Shown here piece after piece: positions 34,526-41,865 of a stretch of 64,000 nucleotides of DNA. A model generated the notes under the pieces. It did no database searches and was not told the DNA's origin. It was given only the letters and a program-made list of their open reading frames with translations. The DNA lies in contig NZ_JASJEU010000022.1 in NCBI RefSeq assembly GCF_030077735.1, positions 186,001 through 250,000 on the forward strand, read 5' to 3'. This DNA comes from Gordonibacter faecis (GTDB lineage: Bacteria > Actinomycetota > Coriobacteriia > Coriobacteriales > Eggerthellaceae). Position 1 is the stretch's first letter. Every line of letters begins with the position of its first letter. The position numbers and the translations under genes are program-made.

Positions 34526-34898
34526 CAACTTTTGATTATCTAATGAAAAAATAGTGTTGAAATGGGGAGATAGTGCACTTGGTACTGCTTACGCGCACAT
34601 TCGCGGGCGCTTCGCCTTCCCGCAGCACTTCATCTCAAACCACTTCCTCATCTCGGGAAACAACGGCGCACCTCCCTTGCTCTTTCGCCCGAACGCCCTA
34701 CCCTGGCAGCGAAGACGGAGATTCAACCGAACAGCAACCGGCTTCTTGACGCGGCCGCGCGGCATGTGGTTTCGTGTATCGCGAGAGAACGAGACCGCTG
34801 TCTGCGCGCGATAGCCCCGCGCCTCATCGCTCGATATCGACAGACACCATGCGCGGCGACGCTTCGCGCCGCCCACCGCACTGCAGAAGGGATCCGCT

Positions 34899-35339
34899 GT
34901 GGAAAGCAAGCACAACCGCCTGATAGGCTTCCTCGTGTACGACGCGCAGCGGTGTATCACCCGGTCGTTGGAGGCCACCCTCAAGCCCTACGACCTCACC
35001 CCTGGTCAATGGAACCTTATTAACCAGTTGGATCAAGCTGGCGAACTGTCACAGAAGGAACTGGCCGACCGCACGCGCAAGGAGCAAGCCACTATCACGC
35101 GCTACCTGGACACGCTGGAGCGCAAAGGCCTCGTGGTGCGCAACAAGCATCAAAGCGACCGCCGCGCCCACGTGGTCAGCATTACCGACAAGGCGCGCGA
35201 ACTTATTCGCGTGGTGCTGCCGCTCACTGCCGACACAGCAAATCGCCTGGTAGAAGGCATCGATCAGAAGGACATCGACACTTTCGTCACCGTTCTTGCC
35301 GCCCTCAAAAAGAACGCCGACAACATCACAGGAAGCTAA
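34899..35339 (+). CDS. MarR-family transcription regulator
   Basis: A 146-residue winged-helix protein. The DNA-binding core reads LTPGQWNLINQLDQAGELSQ-KELADRTRKEQATITRYLDTLERKG, followed by the wing VVRNKHQSDRRAHVVSITDKA. Start is GTG at 34899 after GAAGGGAT. It is divergent from molybdoenzyme operon 1, whose promoter contains a palindrome, so local control of the operon is likely. A small hairpin (CGGGG/CCCCG near 35370) may terminate it. Confidence 0.9.
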   Translation: MESKHNRLIGFLVYDAQRCITRSLEATLKPYDLTPGQWNLINQLDQAGELSQKELADRTRKEQATITRYLDTLERKGLVVRNKHQSDRRAHVVSITDKARELIRVVLPLTADTANRLVEGIDQKDIDTFVTVLAALKKNADNITGS

Positions 35340-35391
35340 CGCCCGACGCGGCGGATTCTCTTTTGGCGCGACGGGGCCACAACCCCGCTTC

Positions 35392-35527
35392 ACAAAATTG
35401 TGACGCGCCTCGCGCTATTGATTACGCCACGAGGTGGTTGCCCTCCTCACCACTATGGCGAGGGCTCATTCATGTACGATAAACCTAGCTAAAAAGGTTA
35501 CCTCTGTAGGGGCGCTTCACACTTTTG
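35392..35527. mobile_element. Family-A MITE-like element, internally deleted, reverse orientation
   Basis: It begins ACAAAATTGTGACGCGCC and contains the reverse complement of the family right half, including CATGTACGATAAACCTA and CTCCTCACCACTATGGCGAG. It ends with GGCGCTTCACACTTTTG. The middle and left parts are missing. Confidence 0.7.
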
Positions 35528-35566
35528 TGATGTGCGGGACTTTTTGTTACAGCCTCACGGCATTTG

Positions 35567-36139
35567 TTATTGAAAGAGCGGCACCTTCCCCAACAGGAAA
35601 TCTTCGATGGGGAAATCTTTCGAGCCGATGATGAGGCTATAGGTTCCAGGGAAGCGACTCACGAATTCGCCGAGGCCTTTTGTGCGTTTGGGGCGGCCGC
35701 TTTTTACTTCCAGGGCGGTGCGCTTCTTCCCCTTTTTGATAACGAAGTCCACTTCGGCCGTGCCGTCTCGCCACCAGTACAAATCGAAATGTTCCTTGCG
35801 GCTGCGCGCAAGTAGGTACGCGCCTACCGCGCTTTCGACCAGATGACCGCGCCGATCCGGGTCCTCCATAAGGGCGGCGCGATCTTCCCCTGAAGTTGCA
35901 ACCATGAGCGAGGTGTCGTGGACAAGCAAGCGCGGAGAACTGGTTTTTGCTTCAAGCAACTTGTCCGAATACTTCTTCAAACCCGACAAAAGACCAGCCT
36001 GCGACAGGAGATCAAGGTAGTGCGTGATGGTGTCGGTGTTCCCCTTGTCGTCAAGTTGTCCGATAATTTTCCGGTAAGAAATTTCCTGTCCTGAATACAA
36101 TGCGCCCAGTTCAAACAACGCGCGCAGCAGCGCAGGCTT
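35567..36139 (-). pseudogene. Truncated DUF4143-type ATPase (C-terminal remnant)
   Basis: The reading frame encodes LLRALFELGALYSGQEISYR, then ITHYLDLLSQAGLLSGLKKY and DFVIKKGKKRTALEVKSG, which are typical of the C-terminal DUF4143/nuclease-fold half of AAA+ 'ATP-binding protein' genes. The N-terminal AAA domain with its Walker motifs is absent: homology begins near KPALLRALF, the frame upstream has no recognisable sequence, and no good start exists. It is probably a decayed gene. Confidence 0.7.
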
Positions 36140-36256
36140 GCGACGCCGGGCCTGGGAGGCTCGGCGTTTTTGTTGCGTATTCTTTTTAATTGCGTCGTTT
36201 TTTCGTTCGCGCGAATTTTTGTTGTCGTTGTTAAGGCGTTGACTCCGTTTGGCGAA

Positions 36257-36320
36257 TTCGTTATCCGCGTTCGTTATCCGCTACGTTATCTGCGTTCGTA
36301 ATCTGCGTTCGTTATCCGCG
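36257..36320. repeat. Short tandem repeat, five ~13-bp units
   Basis: Units of TTCGTTATCCGCG, with one 12-bp variant and small changes, run head to tail from 36257 to 36320. The last unit contains the TAA stop (36312-36314, minus strand) and last codon of the AGCS transporter gene. Confidence 0.8.
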
Positions 36321-37841
36321 GGCGGTGCCTAGTTCGCTGTCGGGGGTGTTCAGGGGGTCGATGGGCGGGATGTCCCAGTTGTCGCCGGGGAGGTGAGGCG
36401 CCATGGCGTCCTCGGTGCCGGCGGCTTTGAGGCGGTCGAAGTAGTCGCGCGTTTCCTTCACCACCACGCCGGACAGCGCGATAAGGGCCACCATGTTCGG
36501 CAGTGCCATCAGGCCGTTAAAGATGTCGGCGATGGTCCACACCGCAGCCACGGTCATGTAAGGGCCAATGAACACAGCAGCAATGTAGAGCCAGCGGTAC
36601 ACCTTCACGGCTTTCATGCTGCCGTTGCTGAAGTACTCAAGGCAGCGCTCGCCGTAGTAATCCCAACCCAGAATAGTGGTGAAGCCGAACAGCACCAAGC
36701 ACGCCATCAGCACAAACGATACCACCTGGCCCGGAATGAACGGCAGGCCCGCCTGGAACGCAGCGGTGGTCACGGCCGCGCCCTCAAGCCCGGGAATCTG
36801 GTACGCACCAGTCATCACCAGCGCGAGGCCCGTCATCGTGCACACCACGATGGTGTCCAAGAACGTGCCGGTCATGGACACGAGGCCCTGGCGCACCGGC
36901 TCCTTCGTCTGCGCAGCCGCCGCGGCAATAGGCGCAGAACCCAGACCCGCCTCGTTCGAGAAAATACCGCGCGCGATACCCTTCTGCATGGCCACAATGA
37001 TGGCGCCAAGCATGCCGCCCGCGGCCGCTTGCAGGCCAAACGCGCTCTGGAAGATGGTGACAAACGCCGCCGGCACCTTATCAAGGTTCGTGCAAATAAG
37101 CACCAGCGAGAAGCCCACATACAGCACCACCATGGCGGGGATCACGCGCTCGCTCACCTTCGCGATGCGCTTTAAGCCGCCGATGACCACCAGGCCCACC
37201 AGCACGGCCAGCACCAGCGAGCCAATGACGGTGAAGATGGAGTAATCCATGCCCAACAGGTTCACCGTGATGTTCTTCTCGGGGTCAAAGAACCCGGTGA
37301 TAGCCGTCGAAATGGAGTTGACCTGCGTAAACGTACCAATACCAAACAGGCCCACACACATGCCGAAGAACGCGAAAATCTTCGCCAGCCAACGCCACTT
37401 CATGCCCATGCCGCGCTCAATATAGTAGAACGGGCCGCCTAGCACGTGGCCGGTTTTCTTGTCGATGCTGCGAAACTTCACCGCCAGCAGGCCCTCGGAG
37501 AACTTGGTCGCCATGCCGAACAGCGCGGCCAGCCACATCCAAAACAGCGCGCCGGGGCCGCCGGTGACGATGGCCGTAGCCACGCCCACGATGTTGCCCG
37601 TACCGATGGTGGCTGACAGCGCGGTGCACAGCGCGCCGAAGCTGGTGACTTCGCCCTCGCCGCCCGTCTCGTTCTTAATCATGTAGCGCAGCGCGCGCGG
37701 CAGCTGACGGAACTGCACGCCACGCAGGCGTACCGTCAGCAAAATGCCGCCGAACAGGATGAGCACCATCAGGGGAATGCCCCAGATGAAGTCATCGATA
37801 GCGACAAGCGCATCGTTTATGACACCGAAAAACCCTTCCAC
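36312..37841 (-). CDS. AGCS-family sodium:alanine/glycine symporter
   Basis: A 509-residue symporter with about ten or eleven membrane helices. The family signatures ATIGTGNIVGVATAI, GGPGALFWMWLAALFGMATK and ARGIFSNEAGLGSAPIAAAAA are present. It imports glycine or alanine with sodium. I chose the GTG at 37841 (VEGFFGV), which has AAGGAGG upstream and puts the start just before the first helix; upstream codons overlap the riboswitch and are not credible protein. A glycine riboswitch in the leader indicates control by glycine, so glycine is the likely substrate. Its stop codon lies in a tandem repeat. Confidence 0.9.
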   Translation of the reverse strand: MEGFFGVINDALVAIDDFIWGIPLMVLILFGGILLTVRLRGVQFRQLPRALRYMIKNETGGEGEVTSFGALCTALSATIGTGNIVGVATAIVTGGPGALFWMWLAALFGMATKFSEGLLAVKFRSIDKKTGHVLGGPFYYIERGMGMKWRWLAKIFAFFGMCVGLFGIGTFTQVNSISTAITGFFDPEKNITVNLLGMDYSIFTVIGSLVLAVLVGLVVIGGLKRIAKVSERVIPAMVVLYVGFSLVLICTNLDKVPAAFVTIFQSAFGLQAAAGGMLGAIIVAMQKGIARGIFSNEAGLGSAPIAAAAAQTKEPVRQGLVSMTGTFLDTIVVCTMTGLALVMTGAYQIPGLEGAAVTTAAFQAGLPFIPGQVVSFVLMACLVLFGFTTILGWDYYGERCLEYFSNGSMKAVKVYRWLYIAAVFIGPYMTVAAVWTIADIFNGLMALPNMVALIALSGVVVKETRDYFDRLKAAGTEDAMAPHLPGDNWDIPPIDPLNTPDSELGTARG

Positions 37842-38036
37842 TTCTCGTTCCTCCTTCGCATGACAGCAGATGATGCGCAAGCCGCTGACCTCGTATAACA
37901 CGGGGTGCACAACACAGCGCACGCGCAAAGCTTGCCCCAAAGGGTGCGCGAAAGAAGGCGGGTGGAAAATACACGGGGTGCACGGGAAGGACGCGGGCGC
38001 AGCGACAGGTATCGCGTGCGCGCGACAAGCGGGTAG

Positions 38037-38135
38037 CTTTGCTCTGTCCTTTGGCCTGAGAGTTTCGACAACGCCGCAGCAAGGCGGCGCGCCTTGCCCC
38101 TTCGGCACCCGTAACCGGGATTCTCCAGAGGCCCC
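38037..38135 (-). ncRNA. Glycine riboswitch (single aptamer)
   Basis: Reading the minus strand, the leader contains CCTCTGGAGAATC, then CACCC-type stem and GCCGAAGGGGCAAGG, then AAACTCTCAGGCCAAAGGAC followed by AGAGC. These are the conserved blocks of the glycine aptamer (CCGAAGGGGCAA and CUCUCAGGNAAAAGGACAGAG) in the right order. It lies ~195 bp upstream of the AGCS symporter start. I see no second aptamer, so it is a singlet. Confidence 0.92.
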
Positions 38136-38276
38136 TAACGCGCCCTGTCTCATGTAGATCCAGGGAGCCTCAACGGGGTGACGCTATGCACAGCCGCACA
38201 GTGTAGCAGAGAATTCAGGAAAAGTTAACAATTTCGTGACAGATCGACGGCAATCGGCGAGCATCGCCGCACGAGA

Positions 38277-38590
38277 CAAAAGTGTGACGCGCTAGCGCGC
38301 TGGCTATTAGGCCAGGAGTTTTCTCGCGTCCCTTGCCTTACGACGCGGGTTGACTGACTTGAAGGCGTCAACTTACAAGTGGTACAACCTCTATAGGGCG
38401 CTTCGCGATGAATTGAACCCCCTTCGCAAAGCGCGAAAACGCAGGTCAGGGTTGGGTTCTCCGCCTTCGGCGGAGAGGGCGCTTCGTTTTTAGTTAGGTT
38501 TATGATACATGGATGAGCCCGCGTCATAGTGGTCGGGAAGGCAGCTGCCTTGTGACGTAATAGCTAGCGCGATAGCGCGTCACACTTTTA
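38277..38590. mobile_element. Family-A MITE-like element, slightly shortened copy
   Basis: The left end ACAAAGTGTGACGCGC-type and right end GCGCGATAGCGCGTCACACT form the terminal inverted repeat. The interior shares GCGAAAACGCAGGTCAGGG, CTCCGCCTTCGGCGGAGAGG and TTAGTTAGGTTTATGATACA with the other copies, and lacks ~50 bp after the GGCGCTTCG block. Confidence 0.78.
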
Positions 38591-38638
38591 TGACGCGGGA
38601 AGGAACTCTTGGTACAGCCCCTTCGCTTTTACACGCAC

Positions 38639-38654
38639 TGTTTCACGTGAAACA
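38639..38654. other. parS centromere site (ParB-binding)
   Basis: TGTTTCACGTGAAACA, a perfect match to the parS consensus, embedded in a 26-bp perfect palindrome (38634-38659). It lies in the gap between a MITE-like copy and the G-tract promoter. Confidence 0.9.
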
Positions 38655-38714
38655 GTGCGTTCGTTTTTCGTGCAAACTTTTTTGATTGCTGATGAAGTTT
38701 CTCACTTTTGGGTC

Positions 38715-38746
38715 TTGACAGAGGGGGGGGGGCCTCACATTACAAT
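38715..38746 (+). promoter_or_regulatory. Promoter with G10 tract in the spacer (putative phase-variable)
   Basis: TTGACA (perfect -35, 38715-38720), then a spacer with ten consecutive G (38723-38732), then TACAAT (38741-38746). The spacer is 20 bp, three more than optimal. Loss of three G would give 17 bp. Slippage in such tracts switches promoter strength in other bacteria (the Neisseria porA type). Confidence 0.7.
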
Positions 38747-38793
38747 GCAGAACAAGGGAGCTCCCATCCGGATCATGATTGAAAGGATGGAGC

Positions 38794-39600
38794 ATGGCTA
38801 AAATCAGTAAACTTATCGACGACCTTACCGGTAAGACCGAGGAGGAGGCGAAGCTGCGCGAGCAGTTCACCTTCTTGCAGAAAATGGCCCGCTCAAAAGC
38901 GGAAACGTTCGAAACTCAACTCAAGGTGATGTTGAGCAACAAGGAAGCCATGGGGCAGCTTGAAATTGTGGGCGACCGCGCTTTCGAGTATCGGAATTCC
39001 CAGCATGTCAATATTTCGAACGGGTGCAACGCGGCCATCGGCGAGGCGGTCGATGATTTCTTCAAAGGTTCAAGTGGCGTGAAAGATGGTTTCCAAAAAA
39101 TCGTCAAAACCGCGCTTAGCGGACTTATCGGCGACACCTCCATTGGCGAAACCCAGGAAAAGATGTTCTTCGTATATCCCGAGAATTATTCTATCGTGCG
39201 CGTCGACGTGATGGCCTACAAATACACCTTCACTTCGAAAGGCGTGCTGTCAAAGGATGTCGAGAACATCTTTGTTTACACCATGGCCAAATCTATTGTG
39301 GACCACAAGAAGGTAGGCATTGACTTTCTGTTGCACTGCGTTGTCGACATGATGCAAAAGCCTGGTCAGGAAAATCCTCCTCTCGAAGAGGTGATGGACT
39401 TCATCAAGGAGCTGAGGGCTTGTTGGAAAATGCTCGATGACAGCGATACCTCACCCGACACGGTGCTGAACGCTTGGGAATCAGGTAACGAAAACGATAC
39501 GTTACCGAATTTTGTAACACCGGAGATGATTGAGGCAAAGCAGCAGATAGATGAACAGCTTAACGCCATGACCTCCGTTGAAGAAGTTCTGGCTGTGTAG
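38794..39600 (+). CDS. Unknown protein, first gene of G-tract-controlled operon
   Basis: A 268-residue soluble protein that I do not recognise. Residues ~1-60 are charged and helical (LTGKTEEEAKLREQFTFLQK), the middle has VSTALSGLIGDTSIGE-like and FFVYPENYSIVRVDVMAYKY stretches suggesting an alpha/beta domain, and the C-terminal third is acidic and helical. No catalytic motif, signal peptide or membrane helix is evident. AAAGGA precedes the ATG at 38794. It is 48 bp downstream of the G-tract promoter's -10 and 56 bp upstream of a Doc-like gene, so the two are probably co-transcribed. A role as partner of the Doc-like protein or in defence is inferred only from context. Confidence 0.8.
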   Translation: MAKISKLIDDLTGKTEEEAKLREQFTFLQKMARSKAETFETQLKVMLSNKEAMGQLEIVGDRAFEYRNSQHVNISNGCNAAIGEAVDDFFKGSSGVKDGFQKIVKTALSGLIGDTSIGETQEKMFFVYPENYSIVRVDVMAYKYTFTSKGVLSKDVENIFVYTMAKSIVDHKKVGIDFLLHCVVDMMQKPGQENPPLEEVMDFIKELRACWKMLDDSDTSPDTVLNAWESGNENDTLPNFVTPEMIEAKQQIDEQLNAMTSVEEVLAV

Positions 39601-39656
39601 ATTCTTCCGAAGTCACCAACTATCACATACATTTTGAAACAGGAAGGGAGGGCGCT

Positions 39657-40070
39657 ATGCCCAGAACAACAGTAACAACTCCCACCAGGGATGATCTCAT
39701 CAACATGAATCGCCTGACCCAAGATGGAACAGGAGAAGTGTTTAAAGATGAAGATCTCGACGATATTGTCAGTCTCAATAATGCGGCATTTGATTATTAC
39801 ATCGACGATATAAATGACACTACGAGCATCGGCATTGTCTTTGCCCACCTGATTGGCTCTGGCCACATCTTTACGGATGGAAATAAGTCCACTGGCACCC
39901 GTGCTTTCAAGTGGATTCTCGCCCATAACGATAAAGAACTTAATCCTGATCTTTCCGAAGAGGCCCTGATAGAAATTATCAACGACTTGGTTGAAGTGGA
40001 TGACCCGGCGGAAGCCGTACAAGCGGCTATTGAAAAAGTTGCACCGTATGTAAGGGAAGTAGACCTTTAG
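39657..40070 (+). CDS. Fic/Doc-family protein (Doc-like)
   Basis: A 137-residue protein whose core GHIFTDGNKSTGTRAF matches the Fic/Doc signature HxFx(D/E)GN(K/G)R, with Ser in place of the usual Arg after the Lys. Size and position of the motif (near residues 68-84) fit Doc toxins, which phosphorylate EF-Tu, rather than long Fic AMP-transferases. The substitution could alter or reduce activity. A strong SD (GGAAGGGAGGG) precedes the ATG. The unknown gene just upstream, under the G-tract promoter, is the only candidate antitoxin or partner; it does not resemble Phd. Confidence 0.7.
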   Translation: MPRTTVTTPTRDDLINMNRLTQDGTGEVFKDEDLDDIVSLNNAAFDYYIDDINDTTSIGIVFAHLIGSGHIFTDGNKSTGTRAFKWILAHNDKELNPDLSEEALIEIINDLVEVDDPAEAVQAAIEKVAPYVREVDL

Positions 40071-40102
40071 AATGACGGCTGATTAACGGTCGTGAAGCGT
40101 AA

Positions 40103-40128
40103 GAGGGGACTGCAACAAAAGCCCCTCA
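40103..40128 (+). terminator. Hairpin after the Doc-like gene
   Basis: GAGGGG and CCCCTC flank ACTGCAACAAAAG. A near-identical hairpin (GGGGCTGCAACAAAAGCCCC) follows the ATPase/RloB-like pair at 62078-62098. No T-run. Confidence 0.45.
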
Positions 40129-40233
40129 CCTGCCAGGTTGACTGTAGGGCAAGGACTCTGCCTTTGCCGATAACTACGTTTGACCTGGCAGGTTTATTCT
40201 GACTGAGCGGCAAGGGCAGAGCCCTTGCCCTAC
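40128..40233. repeat. Two interleaved inverted repeats
   Basis: Pair 1: ACCTGCCAGGT (40128-40138) and ACCTGGCAGGT (40183-40193), perfect. Pair 2: 26-base arms at 40144-40169 and 40208-40233, 24 of 26 matching in inverted orientation (starting GTAGGGCAAGG, ending CCTTGCCCTAC). The order A-B-A'-B' would form a pseudoknot in RNA. Confidence 0.65.
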
Positions 40234-40260
40234 GGAGTGCCCGAAAAAGGCTTTTCTCCC

Positions 40261-40773
40261 CTAGCGCAGGGCGTCGGCTACTTTGCGGGCGGCGGCGGTT
40301 ATGGACAGGTCGTCAACGTTGACGGTGATCTCGGCATACTTTTCGTACAGCGGCTTGCGCTCGTCGTAGAGGTCGCGCAGGCTCATGCCGATGCCGCCCT
40401 TCAGCACCACGCCGCGCTCCTGCAAGTCATGCAGGCGGCTCACCAGTTCGTCGTAGGAAATCTGCAGGTATACCACGCGGCCAATCTCGGCGAGGTGCTT
40501 CATGGCCTCATCGGAGTACACGGCCGAACCACCCGTGGCAATGATAGAGTTGTCGGCCTGAATGTCGCGCAGAATTTCGTTTTCCACCTGAATGAAGCCC
40601 TCGGGGCCGCACGCGTCAATGAGCTTCTGCAGCGTTTTGTCGCACTGGTTCTGAATGACCAGGTCGGCGTCCATGAAGTCCTTGTTGAGAATCTTCGCCA
40701 ACACAATGCCCAGGGTGGACTTACCCGCGCCGGGCATACCAATGAGGACAACGTTGTTCCGCTCTTGCTCCAT
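40261..40773 (-). CDS. Shikimate-kinase-like P-loop kinase
   Basis: A 170-residue kinase of the shikimate kinase fold: Walker A GMPGAGKST, DADLVIQ (the DxD region), TGGSAVYS at the GGG position, and ERKPLYEKYA near the C-terminus. It would act in chorismate synthesis if it is AroK. Two usually conserved features differ: GGGxV is GGSAV, and the FRxxE arginine that contacts shikimate is replaced (FIQVENE). It may therefore use another small substrate. It lies 18 bases after an EamA transporter gene on the same strand. Confidence 0.75.
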   Translation of the reverse strand: MEQERNNVVLIGMPGAGKSTLGIVLAKILNKDFMDADLVIQNQCDKTLQKLIDACGPEGFIQVENEILRDIQADNSIIATGGSAVYSDEAMKHLAEIGRVVYLQISYDELVSRLHDLQERGVVLKGGIGMSLRDLYDERKPLYEKYAEITVNVDDLSITAAARKVADALR

Positions 40774-40791
40774 GATGCCTCCTTGAACTCG

Positions 40792-41832
40792 CTACTCGGT
40801 AACCCCGTCCGCGCGCTCGGCGGCAGCGCTGCCCACGCACTCGTCGGCCAGCACCGGCGCCTCCACGGCCACCACCGGGCCGCCGGGCGTCTCAAGAGCC
40901 AGCGGCTCGTCGTCCGCCCCGCGCTTCAACGGGAATGTTTCGCTCACCACTATAGCAATGAAGATGAGGGCAAAGCCTCCCACCAGGCGAAGCCCTATCT
41001 GTTCCCCATACAGCAGCACGCTGAACAGCACGCCGAATACGCTTTCCAGGCTGAGGAACAGCGACGCCTGCGCGGGCGGCACGTGCGCCAGCGCCACATT
41101 CTGAATGACCAGCGCCACGCACGACGCGAACACCACAAGATACGCCATGTTTGCCCAGAACGCGGGCGTGAGCGCTTCCATCGGCGGCAGCGTTTCGAAG
41201 CACGCGCCGTACGCCACGCCGCAGATGCCGCCCACCACGAACTGCATCACCGTAAGCACCAGCACGTCGTTCGTCTCTGAGAACTTCGACACGTACACAA
41301 TGTGCACGGCGAACAGCAGCGCCGACACCAGCGTCATGGCGTCGCCGTAGCCCATCGACAACTCGGAAAGCGATCCCGTCAGCGACACCAGCCCGATGCC
41401 CGCCACCGCCATGATAGCTGCCACCAGGTTAAACACCGAGGGTCGCTTGCGCGCAATAGCCCACCAGGCAAACGGCACAATGACGCAGTACGTGGCCGTG
41501 AGAAACGCATTTTTGCCCGGCGTAGTGTGGTCGAGCCCGATGGTTTGAATCCAGAACGCTAGATAGCACAGCACGCCCAGGATGATGCCCTTCACTAGGT
41601 AATCCTTCGCCATCTCGCCCGTGAAGGCACGGCGGATGCGCCCGAAGAACAGCACAATTAGAATGGCACCCGTGGCCAGAAAGCGAAAACCAATAAGGTA
41701 CGCCGGTTGCAGCACATCCACGGCGTCTTTCATCACCACGAAGCTGAGGCCCCAAATGATGGTGGCCACCACCAGCAGCAGCTTATAGACCCCGGTAGGA
41801 ATGCGGTTTTGTATGTTCGCGAATTTTCCCAT
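40792..41832 (-). CDS. EamA/DMT-superfamily transporter
   Basis: A 346-residue permease with ten membrane helices in two EamA halves (LLLVVATIIWGLSFVVMKDA at the start; PPAQASLFLSLESVFGVLFS in the second half) and a ~45-residue acidic tail. It is clearly related to the transporter at 4140-5114: the motifs TTPGKNAFLTATYCVIVPF and TTASNSSFLTSLYCVIIPF align. The substrate is unknown. It precedes the shikimate-kinase-like gene, probably in one transcript. Confidence 0.85.
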   Translation of the reverse strand: MGKFANIQNRIPTGVYKLLLVVATIIWGLSFVVMKDAVDVLQPAYLIGFRFLATGAILIVLFFGRIRRAFTGEMAKDYLVKGIILGVLCYLAFWIQTIGLDHTTPGKNAFLTATYCVIVPFAWWAIARKRPSVFNLVAAIMAVAGIGLVSLTGSLSELSMGYGDAMTLVSALLFAVHIVYVSKFSETNDVLVLTVMQFVVGGICGVAYGACFETLPPMEALTPAFWANMAYLVVFASCVALVIQNVALAHVPPAQASLFLSLESVFGVLFSVLLYGEQIGLRLVGGFALIFIAIVVSETFPLKRGADDEPLALETPGGPVVAVEAPVLADECVGSAAAERADGVTE

Positions 41833-41865
41833 GACGGCTCATTATAGAGGTAGGGCGTGCCCTTG

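Noticed and set aside
38723..38732. G10 tract as a translational frameshift switch
   Set aside because: The tract is upstream of the ATG and not in any coding frame; its place between -35 and -10 points to transcriptional control.
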